From NCBI RefSeq assembly GCF_022398325.1, contig NZ_JAKEVD010000009.1, forward strand, positions 1 through 64,000: 64,000 nucleotides of DNA, written 5' to 3'. The stretch comes from Shewanella sp. Isolate13. GTDB taxonomy: Bacteria; Pseudomonadota; Gammaproteobacteria; Enterobacterales; Shewanellaceae. The position numbers and the translations under genes are program-made. This document shows, one piece after another, positions 25,255 to 35,792 of this stretch. Each line of letters opens with the position of its first letter. The first letter of the stretch is position 1. The notes under the pieces were generated by a model. It saw only the letters and a program-made list of their open reading frames with translations. It searched no databases and was not told the DNA's origin.

Positions 25255-26286
25255 ATGGCTACATTACAAGTACAACAGGTGTTTAGCGATTATCAAGGGC
25301 AGGTCGTATTAAAGGGCTTAGATCTTACGGTCGAGAAAGGAGAGATCGTGGCGCTACTTGGGCCAAGTGGTTGTGGTAAGACAACCTTGCTTCGAGCCAT
25401 TGCGGGGCTACAGGCGATAAGTAGCGGTAAGATAATCATAAACGACAGAGTCGTTGCCGACGATGACCATTTCGTTGCCAGTGAGCAGCGTGGGGTGGGG
25501 ATGATCTTTCAGGACTACGCCCTGTTCCCTCATCTAACCGTGGCTGAAAATATCCTATTCGGAGTTGAGACTCGGGATAAATCATTAAGAGCAGCTCGTT
25601 TGGCGCAGATGCTGGCACTGGTGAAGCTTGAGGGGCTAGCGAAACGTTATCCCCATGAGCTTTCTGGTGGGCAGCAGCAACGGGTCTCTATTGCTAGGGC
25701 GCTCGCCTATGAGCCTGAAGTCCTGTTGTTGGATGAACCTTTTTCTAACATCGATGCTAAGGTACGCCGAGAGATGATGCTAGAGATCAGGGATATTTTG
25801 AAACAGCATAATGTGAGTGCAGTATTTGTAACCCACAGTAAAGATGAAGCCTTTGTCTTTGCCGACAAGCTTGCCTTATTTAATCAGGGGCAAATTGTGC
25901 AATCTGGTGACGCTGAGAAGTTATATTCACAGCCGTCAGATAGATATGTAGCAGACTTTCTGGGTATGGCTAACTATTTAAAAGCAAAGGTTATTGATAG
26001 TAATAAGATCGAGACTTCAATTGGACTGATAGCCAGTAATAATCAGCTGAATTTAAGTGTTGGCTCAGAAGCTGAGGTTTTATTAAGGCCGCAACATATA
26101 GAGTTAACCAGCGCCTCAGATGGAGCGGGAGAGATCTCTGGGCGCCGTTTTCTAGGTAATATTTGCCAATATCAAGTTAAGGTTGCACAAAGCGTGTTAG
26201 AGGTTCATAGCACTAATCTTGATTTTGTTGCGGGGCAACGGGTAGCGATAACATATCAAAATCACAATTTAGTCTTGTTTGCATAA
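25255..26286 (+). CDS. fbpC: Ferric iron ABC transporter, ATPase
   Basis: This 343-residue ATPase has Walker A GPSGCGKTT, signature LSGGQQQR, Walker B VLLLDEPFSNID and a TOBE-like C-terminal domain (about 270-343). It energises the FbpB permease. It starts one base after the fbpB stop. The last gene of the operon; no clear T-tract terminator is seen after it. Confidence 0.9.
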   Translation: MATLQVQQVFSDYQGQVVLKGLDLTVEKGEIVALLGPSGCGKTTLLRAIAGLQAISSGKIIINDRVVADDDHFVASEQRGVGMIFQDYALFPHLTVAENILFGVETRDKSLRAARLAQMLALVKLEGLAKRYPHELSGGQQQRVSIARALAYEPEVLLLDEPFSNIDAKVRREMMLEIRDILKQHNVSAVFVTHSKDEAFVFADKLALFNQGQIVQSGDAEKLYSQPSDRYVADFLGMANYLKAKVIDSNKIETSIGLIASNNQLNLSVGSEAEVLLRPQHIELTSASDGAGEISGRRFLGNICQYQVKVAQSVLEVHSTNLDFVAGQRVAITYQNHNLVLFA

Positions 26287-26626
26287 GGCTTTGCAAAATA
26301 ACTGTTTCGCTTAAGCTTAGGTTTAGTTAGACAGTATAAGGTGACAGGTAAGCGGCAGGCTTTAGTGTAAGGCGTAGTCAGCGAGAATGAGTGTGCGTGA
26401 GTATCGCTTCCATATAGTGGAGAAAATTGAGCCTAGGAAGATATTTCTAGGCTAAATAGAGCATTATATTTTGAGATCTCGATCCAGTATGCTTTCGACT
26501 AAAACTGCGTGACAACCAACATTTATGTTTTAATTCTAGTTATTGTGCGTCAGTTAATGATATTAATAACTAAAGTTGTACATAATGTTGCCGAAATTAA
26601 ATTCAGCAGAAGGGTTACTTATAATA
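26287..26626. other. Intergenic stretch between fbpC and the DyP peroxidase gene
   Basis: About 340 bases without a supported gene. It holds a hairpin at 26430-26453 (AGCCTAG / CTAGGCT) with no T-tract and a leader upstream of the peroxidase gene. I see no convincing Fur or heme-type operator. Confidence 0.5.
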
Positions 26627-27559
26627 ATGGATAGTCAGGTTATGCCTCGTGAACAGCTTGGAGTATGTGCAGAAGGAAATTTGCACAGCGTCTATTTAAT
26701 GTTTAATGCTAATGAAAGTGTTGAGTCTGATATGCGTCCATGTGTGGCGACTGTCGCTCAATATATTCATGAGTTAACGGATCAATATTCTGATAGCGCA
26801 TTTAATGGCTTTGTTGCCATAGGAGCTAATTATTGGGACACCTTATATCCTAATGCTAGACCGCAGCAGCTAAAACCTTTCCCAGCAATGAATCGTGATA
26901 ACCGAGATGCCCCCGCTATCGAGTATGACTTGTTCGTGCAGATCCGTTGTGACCGCTTTGATATTTTACATTTAGTTGCCAATGAAGTTTGCCAAATGTT
27001 TGAAGGCTTAGTCGAGCTTGTAGACGAGGAGCGCGGCTTTAGATTCCTTGACTCGCGCGACCTAACCGGTTTTGTCGATGGCACTGAAAACCCTAAGGGG
27101 CGTAGCAGACAAGAAGTGGCTTTAGTTGGTGACGAAGACGCCCAATTTAAAGGTGGCAGCTATATCCATGTGCAGAAGTTTGCTCATAACCTAAGTAAGT
27201 GGAATCGCCTTCCAGTTAAGAAGCAAGAAGACGTTATCGGGCGAACTAAGACCGACAACATTGAGTATGCATCTGCAGATAAGCCGCTAACGAGCCACAT
27301 TAAGCGTGTGAACCTGAAAGATAGTGAAGGCAAGTCGATGGAGATCTTAAGGCAGAGCATGCCTTATGGTTCAGTTAAAGAGCAAGGTTTGATGTTTATC
27401 TCTACCTGTCGCAACTCGGTGCATTTCGAAAAGATGTTAGAGAGCATGATACATGGTGATGCCGAGGGCAATCATGATCACTTGATGCATTTTACTCAAG
27501 CACTAACAGGATCATCATTCTTCGCGCCTTCATTGGATTTTATGAATCGCGTTAGCTGA
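26627..27559 (+). CDS. DyP-type heme peroxidase (YfeX-like)
   Basis: This protein of about 310 residues has the DyP-family GxxDG motif in RDLTGFVDGTENP, the distal-site Asp and Arg (VIGRTKTD, SHIKRVNLKD), and the proximal His region. It aligns with YfeX and with Shewanella DyP proteins that begin MPREQLGVCAEGNLHSVYLMFN. The frame is open upstream to 26576, but the ATG at 26627 matches family length and has a weak AAGGG site. It oxidises substrates with hydrogen peroxide; the role is likely cytoplasmic, as no signal peptide is visible. Confidence 0.88.
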   Translation: MDSQVMPREQLGVCAEGNLHSVYLMFNANESVESDMRPCVATVAQYIHELTDQYSDSAFNGFVAIGANYWDTLYPNARPQQLKPFPAMNRDNRDAPAIEYDLFVQIRCDRFDILHLVANEVCQMFEGLVELVDEERGFRFLDSRDLTGFVDGTENPKGRSRQEVALVGDEDAQFKGGSYIHVQKFAHNLSKWNRLPVKKQEDVIGRTKTDNIEYASADKPLTSHIKRVNLKDSEGKSMEILRQSMPYGSVKEQGLMFISTCRNSVHFEKMLESMIHGDAEGNHDHLMHFTQALTGSSFFAPSLDFMNRVS

Positions 27560-27579
27560 TGCCATAAAGTTCTGACAAT

Positions 27580-27610
27580 AAAAAAACGCACATTAAGGTG
27601 CGTTTTTTTA
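27580..27610. terminator. Bidirectional terminator between the DyP and cupin genes
   Basis: AAAAAAACGCAC, loop ATTAA, GGTGCGTTTTTTT. The A-run and T-run flanks let it serve both convergent genes. Confidence 0.88.
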
Positions 27611-27629
27611 TTGGAGGTTACCGAGAGAG

Positions 27630-28100
27630 TTATTCACTATCAATTTCGTCTTTATCCCAATAGTTAGTAGGGCGTCTGGCATAAATTTCATTTACTGATT
27701 TAACGAGTACCTTGTTGTTTTCGGGATACACGACTACATCATGTATGTCTCGGTTACCGACCACAAGAAAGACGAAATCTTGGTCGCTATGGTTGACGAG
27801 TTTATGTGAGATACCCGTATCGGCGTTAAAGCAGATATATTCCCCCTGACTGAAGGAGTGAGGCTCACCGTCAATATATAGCGTCGCTTCGCCGTGCATA
27901 GCGTAGATATGCTCCTCCTCTTTTGTATGGTAATGGGCCACCGCAGAGGACTTTCCAGGTGCTAAGCGTTCCATAGTGACGCCGATTTTTTCCCCGCCAG
28001 CGGAGTCACCTATATGTTTTTGTTCACTGGCATACTCATCTTCATGTTGCCAAGGTTCCCAGCATATATCGTTGATATTTATAATTTTACTTTTATTCAC
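27630..28100 (-). CDS. Cupin-domain protein
   Basis: This 156-residue single-domain cupin has the first motif in AHYHTKEEEHIYAMHGEATLYIDG and the second in GEYICFNADTGISHKLVNHS. The HxH...E...H metal ligands are therefore present. It may be an isomerase, dioxygenase or small-molecule binding protein; nothing closer can be said. Convergent with the peroxidase gene. Confidence 0.8.
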   Translation of the reverse strand: MNKSKIININDICWEPWQHEDEYASEQKHIGDSAGGEKIGVTMERLAPGKSSAVAHYHTKEEEHIYAMHGEATLYIDGEPHSFSQGEYICFNADTGISHKLVNHSDQDFVFLVVGNRDIHDVVVYPENNKVLVKSVNEIYARRPTNYWDKDEIDSE

Positions 28101-28318
28101 TCTTTATCCTCGACTCAAATTACTGTCGTTTAGGATTATAACGATAATTGTTAAAGAGAGAAGAATCTATTCAATATATTGTATAAAACAATGTGTTCTA
28201 TATTTGAGGGGCTATCGTGATGGTGGCTATCTTATTATGGAGTTTGTGCTGAAGGTGTAATAGACGGGGAGAGGATGCTGTAACCTAGAGGCTACAGCAT
28301 ATCGCCTGCAACACTCGT

Positions 28319-28789
28319 TTAGTCGGCATAATTAAACAGCGACTTAACGGTTTCCAATGTGTCTTCAATATTGTGGATACTAGATGGGCAGATGAAGATG
28401 GTGTCATCGCCAGCAATGGTACCTAAGATCCCTTCAGGTTTACCTATGGAGTCAAGTAGGCGGGCGATAAGTTGCGCCGCTCCTGGGCTGGTTCTAACGA
28501 CAATCATAGATTGATTGTGGTCAACATCGAGTACGAGGTTCTTAAGCGGGCTACCCGCAGTCGGCACACCGAGTTCAGCCGGAAGACAGTAGACCATCTC
28601 TTGTTTAGCATTACGGGTTCTGACCGCGCCAAACTTACTTAGCATACGAGAGACTTTTGACTGGTTGATATTGCCAAAGCCTTCGGCTTGCAGGGCAATA
28701 ACAATTTCACTCTGAGAGCCAAATCGCTCTTCTTTCAAAATCGACTTGAAGGTCTTAACTAAATCATCTTGGCTTTTATTAGCTTGCAT
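28319..28789 (-). CDS. argR: Arginine repressor ArgR
   Basis: This 156-residue repressor has an N-terminal winged-helix DNA-binding domain ([38 protein letters not shown]) and a C-terminal arginine-binding, hexamer-forming domain ([15 protein letters not shown]). It represses arginine biosynthesis genes when arginine is abundant. The start is preceded at 28847-28884 by two ARG boxes, so it likely represses itself. Confidence 0.93.
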   Translation of the reverse strand: MQANKSQDDLVKTFKSILKEERFGSQSEIVIALQAEGFGNINQSKVSRMLSKFGAVRTRNAKQEMVYCLPAELGVPTAGSPLKNLVLDVDHNQSMIVVRTSPGAAQLIARLLDSIGKPEGILGTIAGDDTIFICPSSIHNIEDTLETVKSLFNYAD

Positions 28790-28846
28790 ATATTCTTATT
28801 CTTTATTCAAAAAAATCCGCTCCATCATGATTATTTTCCCCATTTT

Positions 28847-28864
28847 TGTCAATCTTTATTCGTT
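28847..28864. promoter_or_regulatory. ARG box, distal copy
   Basis: TGTCAATCTTTATTCGTT fits the ArgR half-site pattern TGAAT-W4-ATTCA at eight of ten half-site positions. It is separated by two bases from the neighbouring box. Confidence 0.6.
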
Positions 28865-28866
28865 TT

Positions 28867-28884
28867 TGTGAATAAAAATTCATT
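28867..28884. promoter_or_regulatory. ARG box, near-consensus copy
   Basis: TGTGAATAAAAATTCATT is a perfect match to TGAAT-AAAA-ATTCA, the ArgR palindrome. Two boxes separated by two bases resemble the E. coli argR autoregulatory operator, whose boxes are spaced by two rather than three bases. The pair is also close to the mdh promoter region. Confidence 0.8.
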
Positions 28885-29141
28885 GCTAATGGGGCCTAGT
28901 CCCATGGGGTGGCGATTAATTAGATTGTTTATTCTAATTTCGACTCTGCTAATGTATCCTTGCATTCCTTCTGCAGGCCTGACTCTTACTCGATTTCCGA
29001 ATGCTGTTACCTATATTAGTGTTCTAGATTATATGGAACACGACTAAGGGATAATTGTATTTTTCTTGTGAATCCAGTACTGTTGCGGGAAAATAAAAAT
29101 GGATCTAAATCACAAAAATCCGAGGATTAACGGAGATCATT

Positions 29142-30077
29142 ATGAAAGTTGCTGTACTTGGTGCTGCTGGTGGTATTGGCCAGGCTCTCGCCCTACTATT
29201 AAAAACTCAATTACCTGCGGGTTCTAAATTGTCGCTGTATGATATCGCTCCAGTTACCCCTGGCGTTGCGGTTGACTTAAGCCATATCCCAACTGCTGTA
29301 GAAGTAAAAGGTTTTGCTGGTGAAGATCCAACTCCTGCTTTAGAAGGTGCTGACGTAGTACTTATCTCGGCAGGTGTTGCTCGTAAGCCAGGGATGGATC
29401 GTTCAGATCTATTTAATATCAATGCTGGCATCGTACGTAACTTAGTTGAAAAGTGCGCTACCTCTTGCCCAAAAGCCTTAATCGGTATTATCACTAACCC
29501 GGTCAACACTACTGTAGCGATTGCTGCTGAAGTGCTTAAAAAAGCGGGTGTGTATGATAAGAACCGCCTATTTGGTGTGACGACACTCGATGTCATTCGT
29601 TCAGAAACCTTCGTTGCAGAAGCAAAAGGCCTGAACGTAGCAGACGTTAAGGTTCCGGTTATTGGTGGTCACAGCGGTGTGACTATCCTACCGCTTCTTT
29701 CACAGGTTGAAGGTGTGAGCTTTAGCGATGAAGAAATTGCTGCGCTGACGACACGTATTCAGAATGCGGGTACTGAAGTGGTTGAAGCTAAAGCTGGTGG
29801 CGGCAGTGCGACACTATCAATGGGACAGGCGGCATGTCGCTTTGGTCTATCACTCGTGCGTGGCTTACAGGGCGAAGCTAACGTTGTTGAGTGCGCTTAC
29901 GTCGATGGCGGCAGTGAGCACGCTGAATTCTTCGCACAACCTGTTGTACTAGGTAAAAACGGTGTTGAAGAAGTATTGGCTTATGGCGAAGTGAGTGCAT
30001 TTGAAGCGAATGCACGTGACGCTATGCTAGATACACTAAAAGCTGACATTCAGCTGGGTATCGACTTCGTTAAGTAG
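29142..30077 (+). CDS. mdh: Malate dehydrogenase
   Basis: This 311-residue protein is of the E. coli Mdh type (312 residues). It has the NAD-binding loop GAAGGIGQA, the substrate-binding [12 protein letters not shown] segment and the catalytic HSG in [12 protein letters not shown]. It interconverts malate and oxaloacetate in the TCA cycle. It is divergent from argR and followed by a strong terminator. Confidence 0.96.
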   Translation: MKVAVLGAAGGIGQALALLLKTQLPAGSKLSLYDIAPVTPGVAVDLSHIPTAVEVKGFAGEDPTPALEGADVVLISAGVARKPGMDRSDLFNINAGIVRNLVEKCATSCPKALIGIITNPVNTTVAIAAEVLKKAGVYDKNRLFGVTTLDVIRSETFVAEAKGLNVADVKVPVIGGHSGVTILPLLSQVEGVSFSDEEIAALTTRIQNAGTEVVEAKAGGGSATLSMGQAACRFGLSLVRGLQGEANVVECAYVDGGSEHAEFFAQPVVLGKNGVEEVLAYGEVSAFEANARDAMLDTLKADIQLGIDFVK

Positions 30078-30110
30078 TCTATGTGAGCAGCCTCTCGGAG
30101 ACTGCAATTG

Positions 30111-30137
30111 AAAAGGGAGCCTAAGGCTCCCTTTTTT
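30111..30137 (+). terminator. Terminator after mdh
   Basis: Stem AAAAGGGAGCC / GGCTCCCTTTT with loop TAA and a following T-run, 34 bases after the mdh stop. It may also serve the convergent ispB. Confidence 0.9.
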
Positions 30138-30168
30138 GTTTAATCGCTTATATTGCGGTCTTATGTGA

Positions 30169-31140
30169 TTAGTGACTGCGCTGTGTGGCGATTTTAGCCA
30201 GTGAGATCAATGCAGTTTTATAATCAGAGTCAGGAATGATATCAAGTGCTGCAATCGCCTTGTCTGACTCTTCTATGGCCCGCTTTTCAGTGTACTCTAA
30301 AGCACCACAGCTCTTAAGTGCGCTTAGAATAACCTCGATGTGCTCAGTACCGTCACCTTTCTCAATAGCCTCACGGATCAAGGCCTTTTCTGTATCGCTA
30401 CCATTTGCCATAGCAAAGATAAGCGGCAGAGTGGGCTTGCCTTCGGCTAAGTCATCACCGATATTTTTGCCTAACTCTTCAGTTTCAGCCGTGTAGTCGA
30501 GTAGATCGTCGGTTAACTGGAATGCGGTGCCTAGATACTTACCGTAGTCGGCTAGCGCATCTTGCACTTCAATTGGGCTATCAGCCAGTAAACCTGCGAG
30601 ACGAGTGGCGGCTTCGAATAGTTTTGCTGTTTTGCAGTAGATGACGCGCATATAGCTGTCTTCGGTGGTGTCTGGATCATTACAGTTCATTAACTGTAGC
30701 ACTTCACCTTCGGCGAGTACGTTGGTCGCATCGGCAAGGATCTCAAGTACGTCTAAACACTTCAGCTCAGTCATCATCTGGAAAGAGCGGGTGTAGAGGA
30801 AGTCACCTACTAGCACACTAGCACTATTACCAAATAGTGCATTGGCCGTCTTTCTACCACGGCGAAGGGTCGATTCATCGACAACATCATCATGTAAAAG
30901 TGATGCAGTATGGATAAATTCAATGATTGCGGCCAATTTAAGGTGAGAATCACCTTTATAGTCGATGGCACGAGCTGCTAGAATAGAGAGCAGAGGTCGT
31001 AAGCGTTTACCACCGCCGTTAATAATGTAGAACCCAAGTTGATTAATGAGGGCAACGTCTGACTCTAGTTGTTTATAGATCAGTTGATTGACAGCTTGCA
31101 TGTCGCTATCAGCCAATTGACGAATGGCGTTTAAATCCAT
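30169..31140 (-). CDS. ispB: Octaprenyl diphosphate synthase IspB
   Basis: This 323-residue trans-prenyltransferase has both aspartate-rich motifs: DDVVDES (FARM, around 84-90) and DDLLDYTAE (SARM, around 212). It makes the C40 side chain of quinones. The position opposite rplU is the usual gammaproteobacterial arrangement. Confidence 0.93.
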   Translation of the reverse strand: MDLNAIRQLADSDMQAVNQLIYKQLESDVALINQLGFYIINGGGKRLRPLLSILAARAIDYKGDSHLKLAAIIEFIHTASLLHDDVVDESTLRRGRKTANALFGNSASVLVGDFLYTRSFQMMTELKCLDVLEILADATNVLAEGEVLQLMNCNDPDTTEDSYMRVIYCKTAKLFEAATRLAGLLADSPIEVQDALADYGKYLGTAFQLTDDLLDYTAETEELGKNIGDDLAEGKPTLPLIFAMANGSDTEKALIREAIEKGDGTEHIEVILSALKSCGALEYTEKRAIEESDKAIAALDIIPDSDYKTALISLAKIATQRSH

Positions 31141-31423
31141 AAGTAGGCTCTGGTTTTGTTGGCTGCTGATTAAGATAAGCAGCTCAATTAAGGCTTAAAT
31201 GTTATAATAATTGGATTCTACCTAAATTTGCGGCACAAGACAGTAGTTGTAGAAGATTGTGAGAGTTATTTGGGTCTTTTTTTATTCTTAGTTAATTAAG
31301 ACTTGTCAGCGGCTACTTCTTAGCGTAAACTCCGCGACCATTGTCATTAAAGCTTTTATAGCACCCCTGCATCAAACAAATATGTTTTGAGCGGCGTGTT
31401 AGAAATATCGGAGTAAAATAGCT

Positions 31424-31735
31424 ATGTACGCTGTTTTTCAAAGTGGCGGCAAGCAACATCGCGTTGAAGCCGGCCATACAGTTCGTTTAGAGAAATTAGA
31501 AGTCGCTACAGGCGAAACTATCGAATTCGACCAAGTTCTTTTGGTTGCTGATGGTGAAACTGTACACGTTGGTGCACCTTTAGTTGAAGGTGGTAAGGTT
31601 GTTGCTGAAGTTATCAGCCACGGCCGTGCGGAGAAGGTAACTATTGTTAAGTTCCGTCGTCGTAAGCACCACGATAAGAAGATGGGCCACCGTCAGTGGT
31701 TCACCGAAGTTAAAATTACAGCTATCAACGCTTAA
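31424..31735 (+). CDS. rplU: 50S ribosomal protein L21
   Basis: This 103-residue protein is collinear with bacterial L21 ([51 protein letters not shown]). It binds 23S rRNA. It starts the rplU-rpmA-obg run, divergent from ispB. Confidence 0.97.
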   Translation: MYAVFQSGGKQHRVEAGHTVRLEKLEVATGETIEFDQVLLVADGETVHVGAPLVEGGKVVAEVISHGRAEKVTIVKFRRRKHHDKKMGHRQWFTEVKITAINA

Positions 31736-31747
31736 TTAGGAGTCTAA

Positions 31748-32003
<256 letters not shown>

Positions 32004-32005
<2 letters not shown>

Positions 32006-32064
32006 TCTTTCGCTTCGCAAAGATTGATACTAAGCCCCGCCATTGGTGGGGCTTTGTTTTTTTT
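32004..32064 (+). terminator. Tandem hairpins, second a Rho-independent terminator, after rpmA
   Basis: AATCTTT/AAAGATT (32004-32025) is a first hairpin. AAGCCCC/GGGGCTT (32032-32054) followed by GTTTTTTTT is a terminator. It would limit readthrough from rpmA into obg. Confidence 0.85.
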
Positions 32065-32111
32065 AAATTAAGTAAATTGTGTTTTGGCGACTAGAATCGT
32101 TAAGAGTATAA

Positions 32112-33305
<1,194 letters not shown>

Positions 33306-33334
33306 TTGATACGATAAGAGGAAGTTGAGACAAG

Positions 33335-34093
33335 GTGTACGCTACAACGCAAAATGACATTACTCGTCAAGTCGTTAGAGTTGCTCAACTTCTGCTTGCT
33401 TATGGCGCTGAATCAGAACTCGTTGAAGAGATCACTCAGCGTCTAGGCCACGCCTTAGGTTTAGAAAGTGTGGAGATCTCCATCTCCTCCAACTCCCTAG
33501 TTTTAACCAGTCTTTCTGTCGGTCGATGCATCACAACGACTCGACGAATTCGTGAACATGGTATCAATATGACCGTGGTTTGCGAATTGCAGCGGATCTG
33601 CTTGCTTACCGAAAAAGGGATCTATGGATTGACCGAAGTGCGCAAGCGCGTCGGCCGTATTGAGCCCAAGACTTATCCAGCCAAGTTTGTTGTGCCTATG
33701 ATAGGTTTATCATGTGCCAGCTTTTGCCACCTGTTTGGTGGTGACTTAGCAGCTTGTTTTATTACTTTTCTCGCCTCGGCCATCGGCATGTTCGTGCGTT
33801 TGTCTATTGCCAAGCGTCACTTTAATCTTCTACTTAATTTTAGCGTCACCGCCTTTGTGACGACCCTTATTGCACAAACGGGTTACCAGTTTGATTTGAC
33901 TGACACCCCTAAGCTGCCAATGGCAGCGAGCGTGTTGATGTTGGTGCCAGGCTTTCCGATGATTAACTCTATTTCAGATATGGTCAAAGGGCACTTAAAT
34001 GTGGGGATCTCCCGCTGGGGGCATGCGACCTTGCTAACAGTCGCATCGGTGATAGGTATCACCATTGCCATGCAAATAGGCGGCTTGTTCTGA
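33335..34093 (+). CDS. yjjP: YjjP-like membrane transporter subunit (ThrE family, N-terminal part)
   Basis: This 252-residue protein starts at a GTG. The N-terminal soluble part is of the ThrE/YjjP type (LLAYGAESELVEEITQRLGHALG, VEISISSNSLVLTS) and is followed by about five membrane segments including VLMLVPGFPMINSISDMVKGH. In E. coli, YjjP with YjjB exports succinate. Its stop shares a base with the start of yjjB, so the two are coupled. Confidence 0.85.
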   Translation: MYATTQNDITRQVVRVAQLLLAYGAESELVEEITQRLGHALGLESVEISISSNSLVLTSLSVGRCITTTRRIREHGINMTVVCELQRICLLTEKGIYGLTEVRKRVGRIEPKTYPAKFVVPMIGLSCASFCHLFGGDLAACFITFLASAIGMFVRLSIAKRHFNLLLNFSVTAFVTTLIAQTGYQFDLTDTPKLPMAASVLMLVPGFPMINSISDMVKGHLNVGISRWGHATLLTVASVIGITIAMQIGGLF

Positions 34094-34566
34094 TGATGTC
34101 GCTGATCTTAACTATGCTCAACGATGCGATTTTCTCTGCTATTCCTGCAATAGGTTTTGCAATGGTGTTTAATGTGCCGCGCCGATTCCTGCCCTACTGT
34201 GCAATCGCCGCAGCTATGGGTCATGGTAGCCGTACCATGTGGCTAAGCTTTGGTTTACCAATTGAGTGGGCCACTTTTTTAGCGGCAGCCTTGGTGGGCA
34301 TAGTCACGATAGCATTTGCGAAGAAGCATTTAGCGCCGCCATTAATGTATGCTGTTGCTGCAATAATTCCGATGATCCCGGGCACCTACGCATTTAATAC
34401 CGTCATCGGCCTAGTGCAGCTGACCGCGCAAGCAGATATGAGTCCAGAGCTTATCTATCAAGTGGTGAGTAACGGTCTTAAGACTGTATTTATTTTAGGT
34501 GCACTTTCGGTCGGGTTAGCAATGCCAAGCTTACTCTATTTCCGCTCTCGCCCTGTCATTAAATAA
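34093..34566 (+). CDS. yjjB: YjjB-like membrane transporter subunit (ThrE family, C-terminal part)
   Basis: This 157-residue protein has about five membrane segments and the motif AAIIPMIPGTYAFNTVIGL, similar to YjjB. It overlaps yjjP by one base (TGATG-like junction). Together they correspond to the two halves of a ThrE-type exporter. Substrate inferred from the E. coli pair. Confidence 0.85.
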   Translation: MMSLILTMLNDAIFSAIPAIGFAMVFNVPRRFLPYCAIAAAMGHGSRTMWLSFGLPIEWATFLAAALVGIVTIAFAKKHLAPPLMYAVAAIIPMIPGTYAFNTVIGLVQLTAQADMSPELIYQVVSNGLKTVFILGALSVGLAMPSLLYFRSRPVIK

Positions 34567-34644
34567 CTAAATTTTATTAAGCCTACAGGATGTTAGTGGG
34601 CTGCTAGATTGCACGCTAACACCACAGAAATAAAGGGAAGTATC

Positions 34645-35127
34645 ATGAAAATAGCTATGATTGCCGCGATGGCAAATAACCGTGTTATTGGTAAAGACAA
34701 CCAAATGCCATGGCATCTTCCTGAAGATCTACGCCACTTTAAAGCCATGACTTTAGGCAAGCCTGTGGTGATGGGACGAAAGACCTATGAGTCGATAGGG
34801 CGACCGCTACCTGGGCGCCATAATATCGTGATAAGCCGTCAAGAAGATTTAGTGATTGAGGGGGTCACTCGTGTCAGCAGTTTTGATGAAGCGAAAATAG
34901 CTGCCGGAGATTGCGAAGAGCTAGTCGTGATGGGAGGCGGGCAACTGTATGAAATGTTGTTGCCTCAGGCTGATATTCTCTATCTCACCGAGATAGCCCT
35001 AACAGTCGATGGGGACACCTATTTTCCGCAGTGGGATGATGGAAGCTGGCAAGAAGTTTCTCGGGATGTTGCGAAAAATGATAAAGGTGTTGAATATAGC
35101 TTTATCAAATTGGTAAAAAAGTGTTAA
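34645..35127 (+). CDS. folA: Dihydrofolate reductase
   Basis: This 160-residue enzyme has MIAAMANNRVIGKDNQMPWHLPEDL with the catalytic acid in the W-H-L-P-E-D loop and VVMGRKTYESIGRPLPGR. It reduces dihydrofolate with NADPH. The ATG at 34645 has AAAGGGA upstream; the open frame 12 codons earlier is not used in the family. Confidence 0.95.
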   Translation: MKIAMIAAMANNRVIGKDNQMPWHLPEDLRHFKAMTLGKPVVMGRKTYESIGRPLPGRHNIVISRQEDLVIEGVTRVSSFDEAKIAAGDCEELVVMGGGQLYEMLLPQADILYLTEIALTVDGDTYFPQWDDGSWQEVSRDVAKNDKGVEYSFIKLVKKC

Positions 35128-35222
35128 ATTCAGGGGGTTGTTTAGTACCCTAGATAAAGAGAAAGCAAGCTACTAAATAGCGCTACTTTTCTAAATAAAA
35201 ACTAAAAAATAAGGAGTGTCTG

Positions 35223-35618
35223 ATGCGTCTGTTACCCTTGAGCATCGCTACACTGATAGTGGCATCTTCAATTTCTGTTCCATCAACTGCGCTAGCTAAT
35301 CAAGACCAGTTGGCTGCAAACATCTGTAACTATGTGCAGGCCGATGACAAAAACCGTCTTCGTAAGAAGTTAAAAGAGAGCAGAGTAAAGTTACGCAACA
35401 TCTATAGTGGTGTTTCCTGTGGTGGCGATAGTTTATTGAGAACGGCTTTAAAGAGTGGTTCTAATAAGGTTGGCACCTTTGTCGCTAAGCGTCTTCCAGC
35501 TTCAGATTTAAACCAAGCGGAAGCCGATGGGCAGAGCATCGTTGCCTGGGCTGAAAGCAACGGCCATGGTAGCAGTGAAATCACAGCAGCCATTAAAGAG
35601 CGTATTGCAGGCAGTTAG
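35223..35618 (+). CDS. DUF3718-family small periplasmic protein
   Basis: This 131-residue protein has a signal peptide (LSIATLIVASSISVPSTALAN) and a mature domain with Cys pair (ANICNYVQADDKN, SGVSCGGDSLLRTALKSG). It looks like the DUF3718 family found in Shewanella. Function unknown. The gene is preceded by an AAGGAG site and followed by a terminator. Confidence 0.75.
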   Translation: MRLLPLSIATLIVASSISVPSTALANQDQLAANICNYVQADDKNRLRKKLKESRVKLRNIYSGVSCGGDSLLRTALKSGSNKVGTFVAKRLPASDLNQAEADGQSIVAWAESNGHGSSEITAAIKERIAGS

Positions 35619-35643
35619 GCTCTTACAAAGCGAATCTAAAATT

Positions 35644-35668
35644 ACTGGGCGAGTCCCAGTATTTTTTT
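35644..35668 (+). terminator. Terminator after the DUF3718 gene
   Basis: Stem ACTGGG / CCCAGT, loop CGAGT, then ATTTTTTT. It lies 25 bases after the stop. Confidence 0.85.
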
Positions 35669-35715
35669 AGCCGATTTACGGCTTTTGATGATAAACAGGC
35701 ATTTAATAGCTAAAG

Positions 35716-35747
35716 AAAAGAGGCGCTAACTATAGCGCCTCTTTTTT
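35716..35747. terminator. Second, bidirectional terminator before the chemoreceptor gene
   Basis: AAAAGAGGCGCTA / TAGCGCCTCTTTTTT is a long stem with a two-base loop region (AC plus TA ends). It sits between the DUF3718 gene and the convergent chemoreceptor gene, which it probably terminates. Confidence 0.8.
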
Positions 35748-35792
35748 AAATCAAACCTCTGCTTAACGGGTTAAGTGTCTCAATCTGGTAGG

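Noticed and set aside
26430..26453. Hairpin after fbpC considered as its terminator
   Set aside because: It is 144 bases past the stop and lacks a T-run, so it is noted in the gap only.
28769..29047. 92-residue plus-strand reading frame across the argR-mdh gap
   Set aside because: It overlaps the argR start and two ARG boxes, has no ribosome-binding site and the translation is low-complexity hydrophobic; the region is better explained as promoters.
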